Assembly: GCF_019890635.1 (NCBI RefSeq)
Contig: NZ_JAIOAB010000016.1
Span: forward strand, 56,366-120,365
Length of the DNA: 64,000 nt
Direction of reading: 5' to 3'
From: Streptomyces sennicomposti
GTDB lineage: Bacteria > Actinomycetota > Actinomycetes > Streptomycetales > Streptomycetaceae
This document shows, one piece after another, positions 8,563 to 16,869 of the stretch (positions are counted from its first letter, which is position 1; the number at the start of each line of letters is the position of its first letter). Below the pieces are notes generated by a model. It searched no databases, had not been told where the DNA came from, and was given only the letters and a program-made list of their open reading frames with translations. The position numbers and the translations under genes were made by a program.

Positions 8563-9303
8563 TCAGGTGAGGGGGTAACCCTGCTCGAACGCCCAGCGGC
8601 GCGGCGGGTAGGTGGCCTCGGCGAACTCCAGCGGCCGGTCCTGAAGGTCGTAGACCACGTGGTGGACGACCAACACGGCCGATCCAGACCCCAGTTGCAA
8701 GTCCGAGGCCTCTTCGTCGGTGGCACTCCGGGCGCACATACGGTCCTCGGCGTAACTGCCCTTGCGCCCTGTCATCGTCTCGACGTACATCAGCGTCCCC
8801 TCCTGGATGCGCTCAGGCTCCATGAGCTTGGGCGCACGCTGACCGACGTCAGGCGCGAACCACGAAGTGGACAGGGTGATCGGACCGTCCTGGTTGTTGG
8901 TCACCCGTCGGCGGTGCACTGCCCGACGGTCCTTCGTCAGCCCCAGGGCCTCGGCGACGTGATCGGGCGCGTCCAGCCAGCCGGCAGACGTGATGACGGC
9001 GTACTCGCCGGGGGTGTAGATCTTCCCGGTTTGGCGAGCGCGGCCGTACAACTCCCGCGCCCGCCGGTTCACTTCGAGACTGCGCACGTAGGTACCCGAA
9101 CCCTGGCGCTTCTCGACGAGCCCCTGATGGCTCAGCGCCTCCAATGACCGGGCCGCCGTGGGCCGGGACACCTTCCAGTCGGCAGCCAGCTGCCGTTCCG
9201 AGGGAACCTCGTCCCCTGCCCGTAGGTCGCCTCGAAGGATCTGATCGCGGATGTAGTGGGCGATCTGGAGATACTTCGGTTGAGCCTCCTCGATCTGCGG
9301 CAT
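8563..9303 (-). CDS. GntR-family transcriptional regulator with UTRA domain
   Basis: An intact 246-residue regulator, expected to repress transcription until a small ligand binds its UTRA domain. Residues 8-75 are a GntR winged helix-turn-helix (PKYLQIAHYIRDQILRGDL, VPSERQLAADWKVSRPTAAR, GLVEKRQGSGTYV). Residues 95-246 are UTRA-like, with the tail RPLEFAEATYPPRRWAFEQG. A strong GAGGAGG precedes the ATG. Palindromic half-sites lie at both ends of the gene, suggesting control of its own promoter, of the divergent DUF1152 gene and of the leftward ATPase operon. It is the only undamaged gene in the left part of the element, consistent with selection for repression. Confidence 0.9.
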   Translation of the reverse strand: MPQIEEAQPKYLQIAHYIRDQILRGDLRAGDEVPSERQLAADWKVSRPTAARSLEALSHQGLVEKRQGSGTYVRSLEVNRRARELYGRARQTGKIYTPGEYAVITSAGWLDAPDHVAEALGLTKDRRAVHRRRVTNNQDGPITLSTSWFAPDVGQRAPKLMEPERIQEGTLMYVETMTGRKGSYAEDRMCARSATDEEASDLQLGSGSAVLVVHHVVYDLQDRPLEFAEATYPPRRWAFEQGYPLT

Positions 9304-9318
9304 GTGACCTCCTCGTCC

Positions 9319-9365
9319 AAGTGGCTATGGCCTCTGGCCACTATAGGGTGAGTGGCTAGGCCCTC
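9319..9365. promoter_or_regulatory. Operator half-sites in the divergent GntR/DUF1152 promoter region
   Basis: AAGTGGCTATGGCC (9319-9332), TGGCCACT (9335-9342) and GAGTGGCTAGGCC (9350-9362) repeat the GTGGC/GCCAC half-sites seen at 8484-8524. They fill most of the 81-bp gap between the divergent starts at 9303 and 9385, so one bound protein could control both genes. Confidence 0.6.
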
Positions 9366-9384
9366 AGCCCGTAATGTTGAGCAC

Positions 9385-10479
9385 ATGACGCGGTTGATCG
9401 TCGCAGCAGGAGGAGGTGGCGACGCAGTCGCCGCCGCGATGCTTCACGCCGCCCTGTACGGCGACGAGGACCAGGCGGTGATCCTCACGTACGCCTGGGA
9501 CCGTCTCCTGATCGACCCGATCCCGGGCCCACGAGGAGCGGACAGCTTCACGGGGCTTGAGCCGATCACTCGCTCCGTCCAGTCAGTGCCGGCCACGGCC
9601 GAGCCGATCGCGCCGGCAGGGTCCACACTCCCCCGCCTCGCGGCGGAGCTCCCACACACCTTCGCCCTGCTCGACCCGCACCACGGCGCCGAGGGCGTCA
9701 CATGCCAGCTCGAAGAGCTGATCGACCATCTGGCCCCCGCGTCGATCGATCTGCTGGACGTGGGTGGCGACATCCTCGCCCAGGGCGACGAGCCCACTCT
9801 CAAGAGCCCGCTCGCCGACGCCCTCACCCTCGCCGCGTGCTGTCAGGTCAACGCCCCTCTCCGCTTGCTGGTGGCAGGCCCGGGACTGGACGGTGAAGTC
9901 TCACCCGACGACTTGCGCCCCCTCTTCGGCCCTCTCGTCCACAGCTTCACAGGCCGGGACGTGGAGTCGGTCGACAGCGTCCTGGAGTGGCACCCCTCAG
10001 AGGCCACAGCGATGCTCGCGGCGACGGCCCGAGGAGCCCGCGGCATCTGCGAAATCCGGGACGCTGGCTTCGCCGTACCCCTCACCGACGAGGGGCCCAC
10101 GGTCCACGAAGTCGACTTGGATGAAGCCGTGAGCCGCAACAACCTGGCCCGCGCCATCATGACGACGGCCGCCCTGGACGAGGCCGAGGCGTACAGCCGC
10201 GAGATCTGCGGCTTCTCTGAGATCGACTACGAACGCAACAAGGCGGCATGGCTCACCGAGCAGCCACCGACGAAGCTCGACCCCGGCGACGTACTGTCCC
10301 GGCTCGACCGGTTCCAACATGACGCCCGAGCTCGCGGAGTCACCCACACGACCTTCCGCCACATCACCGAAGCCCTGAACCTCAGCGGCTCTCACCGCGG
10401 TGAACTGCGCCAACTCCTCATCAGCAGCCGCCCAGAGCAGTACGCGGCGCCCTTGTGGCGCATCCCTGCCGACGACTGA
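9385..10479 (+). CDS. DUF1152-family protein
   Basis: A 364-residue cytoplasmic protein starting MTRLIVAAGGGGDAVAAAML. The glycine-rich AAGGGGDA loop at the N-terminus and the later DLLDVGGDILAQGDEPTLKS segment are what I recognise as DUF1152, a family of unknown biochemistry found widely in actinomycete accessory regions. The tail (SRLDRFQHDARARGVTHTTF) is helical. No signal peptide or membrane segment is seen. The start is the ATG at 9385, since the glycine-rich conserved sequence follows at once; the Shine-Dalgarno is weak. It is transcribed divergently from the GntR gene across shared operator half-sites and so is probably a target of that regulator. Confidence 0.75.
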   Translation: MTRLIVAAGGGGDAVAAAMLHAALYGDEDQAVILTYAWDRLLIDPIPGPRGADSFTGLEPITRSVQSVPATAEPIAPAGSTLPRLAAELPHTFALLDPHHGAEGVTCQLEELIDHLAPASIDLLDVGGDILAQGDEPTLKSPLADALTLAACCQVNAPLRLLVAGPGLDGEVSPDDLRPLFGPLVHSFTGRDVESVDSVLEWHPSEATAMLAATARGARGICEIRDAGFAVPLTDEGPTVHEVDLDEAVSRNNLARAIMTTAALDEAEAYSREICGFSEIDYERNKAAWLTEQPPTKLDPGDVLSRLDRFQHDARARGVTHTTFRHITEALNLSGSHRGELRQLLISSRPEQYAAPLWRIPADD

Positions 10480-10663
10480 GTTACAACCTTCTTTACGGGT
10501 TCAAGGCGGCTCGCTCCGCTCACCGCGCGCGGCCCGGTCCCCGGCCGGGCCTGCGCTCCTGTCTTCGCCCCGCTCCAGCCCGGCCGGCGCCCGTGCCGCG
10601 CACACAGCAATCAGCCGCTTACCGCCAGAGAAGGAGTACGTCGTGGCTGGGGCGGTCGGCTCC
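10480..10663. other. Intergenic, no gene recognised
   Basis: The sequence after the DUF1152 gene is GC-rich and holds short complementary runs (CGGCCCGGTCC with GGCCGGGCC near 10530-10555). An AAGGAG at 10630 followed by GTG opens a 28-codon frame into the inverted repeat, which I regard as spurious. Confidence 0.4.
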
Positions 10664-10811
10664 GCGATTTTAGCCAGCCACTTTGGCGCGAGCCTCGAAG
10701 ATCATGGCCCCAACGTCGTGCTTTAGCGGGCAGGTCCACAGACTGCCCGACGCGCCGGAAGCTTACGGGGCCATGATCACTCGCGCCAAAGCAGCTCCCG
10801 GCCAAAATCGC
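10664..10811. repeat. Long imperfect inverted repeat (148 bp)
   Basis: The left arm (10664-10711) begins GCGATTTTAGCCAG, contains CTTTGGCGCGAG and ends ATCATGGCCCC. The right arm (10767-10811) is its near-perfect reverse complement, starting GGGGCCATGAT and ending GGCCAAAATCGC. Between them lies a smaller hairpin, GGGCAG(N9)CTGCCC. An RNA from either strand could fold into one long two-tier stem. It sits at the junction between high-G+C element genes and the low-G+C defence genes. Confidence 0.8.
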
Positions 10812-10908
10812 TACGCCGACCGCGTGAGTACGTGACCGCTGGCATCAAACAGACGCAGACCCTTGGATCCTGTTCTGCGCAGCAACCGGAACATCTACCA
10901 TCCCTGAT

Positions 10909-11343
10909 ATGCGAGCCTTTATCGCCTGCATCAAGGCGACATACCGATCAAATTGGGACATCTGCAAGAATAACGGCATTTGGGGTGTACCGGGGGCGAG
11001 CAATAACGCAAAGAAGGCGGCCGAGATGGTTCAGGCGGGTGACCTGGTATTTGTCTGGTTCGCAAATGGATCGTCGAGAGACGGCGGGCTCAGAGCAAAG
11101 ATCCAGGCAAGTGCGGCAGCGAGCATTGCCCGCGAGGCGCCATGGCCTGATGCAGATAGATACACGCATACCTTCCCGATGAAAGTCGTGCACGATCTGG
11201 GGATTTGCATACCTGATCGCTTCCCAGGAAATAAGGCGAGTGAAGTCTTTGGGGTTGAAAATATCTGGCTGAATTGGGGGTTTTGGCACATCCAGGATGA
11301 AGGCGTAGTGAAAAACCTGGAGCAGTGCTTCCAGAAGCCTTAA
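10909..11343 (+). CDS. EVE-like (PUA-fold) small protein, possible modified-base reader
   Basis: A 144-residue protein resembling the EVE-type PUA fold. It begins MRAFIACIKATYRSNWDICK, followed by WGVPGASNNAKKAAEMVQAG, DLVFVWFANG (the usual GD.vffw strand), YTHTFPMKVV and a C-terminal tryptophan-rich strand. EVE and related YTH-like domains bind modified bases and often accompany restriction systems. Base composition is markedly less GC-rich than in core genes, like the neighbouring res and mod, so it probably arrived with them. No clear Shine-Dalgarno precedes the ATG. Family assignment is by pattern memory and should be treated as likely, not certain. Confidence 0.6.
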   Translation: MRAFIACIKATYRSNWDICKNNGIWGVPGASNNAKKAAEMVQAGDLVFVWFANGSSRDGGLRAKIQASAAASIAREAPWPDADRYTHTFPMKVVHDLGICIPDRFPGNKASEVFGVENIWLNWGFWHIQDEGVVKNLEQCFQKP

Positions 11344-11616
11344 GTAGACCTCAGCAGTCGTGCCCCCGGCCCGTGTTTCGGGCCGAGCGATAGACCAGCA
11401 ACCGAGCAGCCACCGCGGACAGCATAAGGCGGCTCCACACATCATCCGCCGGGGAACGACGGCGTACGGGGCCGGGTCGTCCATCTAGCGAACTTAGAGG
11501 AGACCGCAATCGCCGGCCTGGCCTCCACTGTGCCGTGCAAGGTGGAATACTTCACGGGAACAATCGACGACGGCCCACAGACAACGGCTTCTCAGCTTGA
11601 CCTAATACAGCAACCG
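11344..11616. other. Intergenic, no gene recognised
   Basis: About 270 bases between the EVE-like gene and the hairpin at 11617. Short frames occur but none has convincing codon usage. GGGGCCGGGTCGT near 11470 precedes an AGAGGAG at 11496, without a sensible ORF. Confidence 0.4.
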
Positions 11617-11653
11617 AGAAGGCCCAACCGCGTCGAACGTGGTTGGGCCTTCT
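11617..11653. terminator. Strong hairpin terminator between convergent transcripts
   Basis: AGAAGGCCCAACC (11617-11629) and GGTTGGGCCTTCT (11641-11653) form a perfect 13-bp stem with an 11-nt loop. It lies between the rightward EVE-like gene and the leftward res gene. It lacks a long T tract, which is usual for Streptomyces terminators. Confidence 0.75.
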
Positions 11654-11764
11654 CCCTTGAGCACGAAGATGATGCGGGTGACAACAGTAGTCGCAACGCC
11701 CGCGGGTGCTACATATCCTACGGGCATTCCTGCGCTTGTGTCGGCGCGCACGTGGAGCCGTCAG

Positions 11765-14197
11765 CTATTTGATGAGGTCCAGCCAGCGCCCGTTGGCTGC
11801 CTTTATGGCGGTCTCCGTGGCGAAGAGGTAGCGCCACTGGCCGTATACGCCCGCGTCGTTGACCTGCTCCACCCACGCTTCGGCAGCCTTACGCTTAGCT
11901 ACCACGCTCTCGTCGTTAGCGTCATCATCGGCCTTGCCTTCAATGAGCCAGTAAACCCCGTTAGTATCAATGGCGATGAAGTCGGCAAAGTAGCGCCCTC
12001 CCTCCCACTCGATCCATGTAGGACCGTTGGTGTAGATGCGCAGCCACCACTTGATCTGTGAGGAGGAGTCGAGCATCTGCGCCAGCGAGAACTCCGTAGT
12101 GCGGGCATCGAAACTTGAGACGTTCTCGACGCTCTTCTGCCACTCCCCATACCAGACGCCTTTTGCGAATTCCGCCCACTTGCTCAGTATGGGAGAAGGC
12201 ATGGGCCGCGAGGGCGGCAGGACCGGCACCTCGATGACGTTGAAGTCCCACGTGGGCGTGGTGGCGCGCAGCTCGTATGCCTTGATAATCATTGTCTCAA
12301 TGGCGCGGGTTGCGAGGGCTGTGCGCTTCACGCTCCACTGTGCGTGTTCATTTCCGGTCACTCCTGCGCCGTCGAGGAACCAGCCGATGACATTACTTGC
12401 GGCTTGAAACTCAGTGAGCGTGGACGCAACTACGCTAAGTCCAAGCACCTTGGTCTCAAGCTGCTTCTTCACCGTGGACCACGGCAGCGTCTCAATGTAG
12501 GCTTTCTCTTCTTCTAGGAAGCGCTCACCGACCACTACCTCGCCACCGATGCCACGTTCGGCGTCGAGCGCCACACGCTTCATGTAGACCGACTCGTCGG
12601 AGAGGTACTTGCTTCCAAGGTCTCGAGCCTGCTGTTCCGTGATCAAGCTCAGCGAGAACTTTGTGGGGATGGGTTGGCGCTCAAGTCGCGGGAACTTGAT
12701 GCGAGGAGCACTGTTGACCGGGGATACAAACTGAACGGTGGCGGCAGCGCCCTTCTCCTGCTGCTCCACCGTGGTGTCGTACTGTTGCACCTTGAGGAGC
12801 ACGGAGGGATCGATCACCTCGCCGCCGTGGGTATTGTCGAAGACGAAGGTCAGACTCGGCTGAGTCATCGCGAGACCACCCGGTACGGAGGGTCCTTCGC
12901 CTTCCTTGCCCGACTTCTGGACTGCCGGCGTGGTGCTCAACTCCTTGGCACCGGCGGCACGTTCCTCAAGCACCTGCTCAAGGAGTGCTTGCTTACTCGC
13001 GAGCAACTGTCGGTAGGACTCGTGGGCAACGATGTCCACAGTATCGATGGCCTCAATGCTGGTGCGCTCGCCGAAGGGCAGACGCAGGCCGCGGCCAAGC
13101 ACCTGCTCCGTGAGAGTGGCAGAGAGCAGTGGGCGGAAGCTCACGATGACACCGATGTTTCGAACGTCCCACCCTTCCTTGAGCTTGTCCACGCTGACCA
13201 CGGCGCGGACACGGGAGTTGGGATCTTCGACCGCCTTGAGCGCTCGTAGTGCCTTGTCACTCGATCCACCAGTAATGAGCAAGACCTGATCGGGTTCGGT
13301 CAGAAACTCGGCGCGGAGCGTTTCAGCTACCTGCTCGGCCTTCTTGACCTCCTCGCATACCACGAAGAGAACAGGCACAACTGTCGTCTTGCCGATGGCG
13401 TGTGCGTAGGCCCGCCATGCGGACTCCTTCACGCCCCGTAGGTGGCAGGCGTCGGCAAGCTGCGAGCGAGTGTCCTTGGTGCCGTCCTCGCGGTACACCA
13501 CCACGGGGATCTTCACGAGGCCGTCTGCGATGGCTTCCGCGAGCGTGTAGCGGAAGATGACCTTGCCCGCCCTCGCATCGGCCTTGTTGGGAGTCGCTGT
13601 CAGTCCGACGATGGCACGAGCACCCAACTCACGAATGGTGGCCCCGTACTTCTCCGCGTCACCGGAGTAGACGTGATGCTCATCAGCCAGCACTACAAGG
13701 TCATCGAGCCCCTGTAGGTGCGCATAGAGCGCTTCTCCCATGCTCTCGTTCTCATCGTGAATCTTTCGGCGCATTTCCTCGCTCGGCTTGAGGAGGGTCT
13801 GCACCTTGAAGATGAATAGTTTGAGCTTCGTGGAGTCATTCATGTCGTCCACGTGCTGCTTGAAGTTCTCAGCCGTGACGACCACGGGCTCCCATGCCGC
13901 GCCTTCAATGTACTTCTGACTACCGGGAGTGAAGTTCTGGATGGTCTTCTCGTAGATGACGTCCAGCGGCACGATCATGACGACGTTACGCACGCCCGCT
14001 TCGGCAAGGTACTCAAGGATGCCTGCTGCGAGATACGTCTTGCCGACGCCGGTAGCAAGATCGCAGATGAACTCACGCCCATCACCTTCCGCGAGGTGTT
14101 CCGCAACCTTGTGTAGCGCTCGCTGGTTGGCGTCACGAAGGTCCAGTCGCGCTGCGATAGCTTCGACCCTCTGCGGCTCGTACTCAACCCAACTCAT
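11765..14197 (-). CDS. res: Type III-like restriction enzyme Res subunit (SF2 helicase plus nuclease)
   Basis: An 810-residue protein acting with Mod on unmodified DNA. The SF2 translocase core occupies about residues 20-400: Walker A ATGVGKTYLAAG, DEAD-box variant LADEHHVYSG, motif III GLTATP and motif VI EQVLGRGLRLPFG. The C-terminal part carries a probable PD-(D/E)XK nuclease, with ADFIAIDTNG followed by WLIEGKADDD giving the D and E-x-K pattern. The gene overlaps the end of mod by 4 bp (ATGA), so translation is coupled; AAGGGTG precedes the ATG. G+C is far lower than in host genes, indicating transfer. Both conserved halves look intact. A stand-alone helicase-nuclease defence protein is the alternative, but the overlap with mod favours a type III system. 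Confidence 0.9.
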   Translation of the reverse strand: MSWVEYEPQRVEAIAARLDLRDANQRALHKVAEHLAEGDGREFICDLATGVGKTYLAAGILEYLAEAGVRNVVMIVPLDVIYEKTIQNFTPGSQKYIEGAAWEPVVVTAENFKQHVDDMNDSTKLKLFIFKVQTLLKPSEEMRRKIHDENESMGEALYAHLQGLDDLVVLADEHHVYSGDAEKYGATIRELGARAIVGLTATPNKADARAGKVIFRYTLAEAIADGLVKIPVVVYREDGTKDTRSQLADACHLRGVKESAWRAYAHAIGKTTVVPVLFVVCEEVKKAEQVAETLRAEFLTEPDQVLLITGGSSDKALRALKAVEDPNSRVRAVVSVDKLKEGWDVRNIGVIVSFRPLLSATLTEQVLGRGLRLPFGERTSIEAIDTVDIVAHESYRQLLASKQALLEQVLEERAAGAKELSTTPAVQKSGKEGEGPSVPGGLAMTQPSLTFVFDNTHGGEVIDPSVLLKVQQYDTTVEQQEKGAAATVQFVSPVNSAPRIKFPRLERQPIPTKFSLSLITEQQARDLGSKYLSDESVYMKRVALDAERGIGGEVVVGERFLEEEKAYIETLPWSTVKKQLETKVLGLSVVASTLTEFQAASNVIGWFLDGAGVTGNEHAQWSVKRTALATRAIETMIIKAYELRATTPTWDFNVIEVPVLPPSRPMPSPILSKWAEFAKGVWYGEWQKSVENVSSFDARTTEFSLAQMLDSSSQIKWWLRIYTNGPTWIEWEGGRYFADFIAIDTNGVYWLIEGKADDDANDESVVAKRKAAEAWVEQVNDAGVYGQWRYLFATETAIKAANGRWLDLIK

Positions 14198-16104
14198 CGG
14201 ATCACCCTTGACTGCTTAAAGAGACCGTTCGGCACCTTGATTACTCGCGAGCCAACCCGCATATCCGCGAGCAGAGAGGTGGCATCAGGGTGTACGGCGA
14301 CACCAGCGAGGGTCAGTGTCTCGTCATCGTTGAGCAGAGAAACGGCATGCTTGATCTGCGCTTCATCCACCACGCCGTCTACGACTACGAGGGCATCACG
14401 GTTCTTCAACCCGACAATCCCGCGTCTGTCGGGCGTGAGCGTGTAACCAAGCTGCGCAGCGACCCACGGCCCTAGATCGGCCGCACCATCTGCAAGGAAC
14501 ACTCGGTCGCCGACAACCACAGTCTTCGGCTCCTCTACCCTCAACATGCGGAAGCCACCGCCTCCGTGCCACAGACGTTCCTTTGAGGGCTTCGTCTTCA
14601 TCTGCTTAACGAGTGAAGCGAGCGTGTCAGCGTCGGCCTCCAGCACTTCCGCTTTCACAAGTTTCTCGAACACCTTGCGCGCCTCATCGAGCGCGGCCAC
14701 TGTTACATCATCCGGAAGGGAAATGCTGGCAACACGTTCCTTGGGCTTCGTAACGCCACCCATGTCAGAACCGTCCACCACCTTCGCCAAACGTGGTGCC
14801 GTAAAGTTATCCACCGTAGTCTTTACGGTCTCAACTGTGATCCATCGCCGCCCGAGCTTGTGCGCAACTGCGGCGGTAGTTCCAGATCCCGCAAAGCAGT
14901 CGACCACGACATCTCCCGGCCGAGTGGTCACTTCGATGATCTTGCGCAGCAACCTCTCCGGCTTAGGTGTGGAGAAGGGGTTCATGCCCGGAAAGAGAGC
15001 CTTGATCTCTGCCTTGGCCTCACGGTTATGACCTACTTCTGAGTTGAACCACATGGTTCGCGCGTTAGAACCCTTGTCCGGCTGGATTCTTTTACGACCA
15101 ATTGAACCTTTCGGGCGGATGATGTACTCCGGCCACACGCCCGCAGCCTTCCGCTTCTCGGTCAGCTCGCGCGCTTCCTCAAGAGGCACATCTAGCAGCA
15201 ATGCTGGAATACCCTTGCGTAGCTCCTCAACAGAGACGCCACATACTTCGGCGCGCTTCTCGTCATCGTCGAGGACCACCTGCTTATAGGGCGCATACTC
15301 AGACAGGGCGGCAAGTACCGTCTCTTGCTTTGTGCCCCAACACCGCCCATTGGCCGGGTACATGAGCTCACCAGTGATAGGTGACTGAATAGCGTACACC
15401 CACGTCTGATTACGATGTGCGGACGGTGCTGTCGGGTTATCGTCGTACCACGGACGGGGATCCCCATCTACGGACTTGTAAATCGAGTTCAGGGACTCAT
15501 CGCGTGCGGACCGGATGAGTTGTGCCTCCGACGTCTTGCCATAAACAAGCAGCGTGTCATGGTCTGGTGAGAAGTTCGGAAGGTCATTCCGCGGCCCATC
15601 AGCCTTTTGCCAAACAACCGTTCCCAGGTGGTTACTTATTCCAAACTCTTCATCTAGAACCATTCGCGCGCGGTGAACTTCGGCATCGTCGAGATGCACC
15701 CAGATCACGCCGTCATTGCTCATCAGTTCACTCAACTGCTTGATGCGGTCTCGGAACATAGTGAGCCAGACCGAATGATCAAAATTATCGTCGTAGAATT
15801 CACCAAAAGTCTGCTCGGTATTGAACGGCGGGTCGATGTAGACCAGCTTGACCTTGCCCTTATATTCCCGCGCGTATTCAGGAATCGAGTTCAGAGCGTG
15901 TAGGGCCTGGTATGAGTCTCCGACGATGAGCAGGTTGTCAGCAGTAGTGCCGGTCACCTCACCCACGCGGCCGGTCTCACTCAGCAGCCGGACTTCCGTC
16001 ACGCGGGGGTCGTCTCGCTCGATCCACTCATAACCGCCCGCTGGCAACGGCAGCAGGGCCTTGTCTTGATTGAACCAAGTCAACGCCAACCGCTTGCTCG
16101 ACAC
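14194..16104 (-). CDS. mod: Type III-like DNA methyltransferase Mod subunit (N6-adenine, beta class)
   Basis: Modifies and recognises the target site for the restriction system. The catalytic DPPF motif (VYIDPPFNTEQTFGEFYDD) comes before the SAM-binding motif (VVDCFAGSGTTAAVAHKLGR), the order of beta-class N6-adenine methyltransferases, as in type III Mod proteins. Between them lies a long target-recognition region (about residues 150-380). The last 180 residues are a helical/beta tail. The open frame extends to a TTG at 16122, but the GTG at 16104 has GGAG nine bases upstream and is my preferred start (636 residues). It is the promoter-proximal gene of the mod-res pair. Low G+C shows foreign origin. 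Confidence 0.9.
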   Translation of the reverse strand: MSSKRLALTWFNQDKALLPLPAGGYEWIERDDPRVTEVRLLSETGRVGEVTGTTADNLLIVGDSYQALHALNSIPEYAREYKGKVKLVYIDPPFNTEQTFGEFYDDNFDHSVWLTMFRDRIKQLSELMSNDGVIWVHLDDAEVHRARMVLDEEFGISNHLGTVVWQKADGPRNDLPNFSPDHDTLLVYGKTSEAQLIRSARDESLNSIYKSVDGDPRPWYDDNPTAPSAHRNQTWVYAIQSPITGELMYPANGRCWGTKQETVLAALSEYAPYKQVVLDDDEKRAEVCGVSVEELRKGIPALLLDVPLEEARELTEKRKAAGVWPEYIIRPKGSIGRKRIQPDKGSNARTMWFNSEVGHNREAKAEIKALFPGMNPFSTPKPERLLRKIIEVTTRPGDVVVDCFAGSGTTAAVAHKLGRRWITVETVKTTVDNFTAPRLAKVVDGSDMGGVTKPKERVASISLPDDVTVAALDEARKVFEKLVKAEVLEADADTLASLVKQMKTKPSKERLWHGGGGFRMLRVEEPKTVVVGDRVFLADGAADLGPWVAAQLGYTLTPDRRGIVGLKNRDALVVVDGVVDEAQIKHAVSLLNDDETLTLAGVAVHPDATSLLADMRVGSRVIKVPNGLFKQSRVIR

Positions 16105-16122
16105 CTTCACCGTCTCCGTCAA

Positions 16123-16390
16123 CCACCGCGCTGGCCGATCCAGCGACGGACCAACACTAGCCGCTGCCTCCGACAGTTCGTGGTGGGATGCCCAACGTAA
16201 TGGGAGCGCTCGCAGCCCTCACAGGGCGCGTAGCGCCATCCTGAGTGGCAGGGGGGCACGAGAGGTCGCGCCCATCACGCCTCACGGCTGCCGTCGTAGG
16301 GAGTGCTCGGTCGTGGACTATCCGTGGACGACAAGCAGTCGGCGTGACACGGTTGGGACTGTGACCAGCACGTTTGCTGTGAGACGAAAG
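16123..16390. other. Intergenic between mod and attR
   Basis: About 270 bases holding the presumed promoter of mod-res on the minus strand. No integrase or excisionase gene is present at this end of the element, and no coding sequence is recognised. Confidence 0.5.
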
Positions 16391-16435
16391 GGCCTCCGGA
16401 GCCGTGTGCGCAGGCTCGAATCCTGCCGGGGGCAC
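16391..16435 (+). repeat. attR: partial copy of the tRNA-Arg 3' half
   Basis: The copy matches 5766-5810 at 44 of 45 positions. The mismatch changes the first T of the T-loop (TTCGAAT to CTCGAAT), so this is a relic rather than a functional tRNA. The sequence upstream does not complete the 5' half of a tRNA. Confidence 0.85.
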
Positions 16436-16452
16436 ACTGTGTAAGTGTGCCA

Positions 16453-16492
16453 AAGACCCCGCACTCAGCGAGTTCGCTGAGTGCGGGGTCTT
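16453..16492 (+). terminator. Hairpin downstream of attR
   Basis: AAGACCCCGCACTCAGCG pairs with CGCTGAGTGCGGGGTCTT around a short AGTT loop. Its outer arms match those of the terminator behind the intact tRNA-Arg. It is probably the original chromosomal tRNA terminator, displaced by insertion of the element. Confidence 0.75.
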
Positions 16493-16869
16493 GTCGTATG
16501 CCCAGGTGGATGTCGCCGGGAGTAGCCGTTTCTCGCCGGGCCGCGAGCCGGAAGTGTCGTTCCGGCTGCGGCGCAGCCGACTTGGTCAGGCTTCCTCGAG
16601 CCGGTTCCGGCAGCTTCGTCGAATGACGGACCGGGCGGGACAGCGGACGCCGCTCGGCCGACCTGCCGAAGGCCCTGTTCCTCAGCGATACCGCCGAGAG
16701 GAGCAGGGCCTCGCGTGCGGGTACAGCTGGGCGCGTCCCCGAGCGAGCCCGGGGAGGGGTGCGTGGGTTCGGGCGCTCTCCGATGTCTGGCCCTGAGTTT
16801 CGAGTCGTTCGAGTCAGGGGACCCCGAGCGTTTCCGGGGGTGGGCAATACGTCGGCGGCGTAGGCGTTG
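16493..16869. other. Intergenic, no gene recognised
   Basis: This 377-bp stretch is host-like in G+C, with short inverted repeats (for example CGGAAGTGTCGTTCCGG near 16550). Open frames have no recognisable product. It may hold decayed sequence left by integration. Confidence 0.4.

Larger units (their letters stand above)
5766..16435. mobile_element. Integrated genetic element in tRNA-Arg(CCG), partly decayed, carrying a restriction-modification system
   Basis: A 10.67-kb segment bounded by 45-bp direct repeats (5766-5810 and 16391-16435), the left one inside a functional tRNA. Contents in order: a hypothetical coiled-coil gene, a tyrosine-integrase remnant, a broken GntR gene, a broken ATPase with a small zinc-knuckle gene, an intact GntR regulator, a DUF1152 gene, a long inverted repeat, an EVE-like gene, then res and mod. 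The left genes resemble regulatory cargo of actinomycete integrative elements. No replication initiator, excisionase or TraB/FtsK-type transfer gene is present, so mobility has probably been lost. The right 5.5 kb has much lower G+C than the host, pointing to a separate acquisition. Confidence 0.8.

Noticed and set aside
10400..10726. 108-residue frame extending from the DUF1152 gene into the inverted repeat
   Set aside because: Overlaps the DUF1152 gene in another frame, and its end is the repeat arm.
11639..12061. Plus-strand 140-residue frame at the end of res
   Set aside because: Starts inside the terminator hairpin and is antisense to res; no recognisable product.
16391..16435. Second tRNA-Arg gene
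   Set aside because: Only the 3' half is present; the acceptor 5' strand and D arm are missing.
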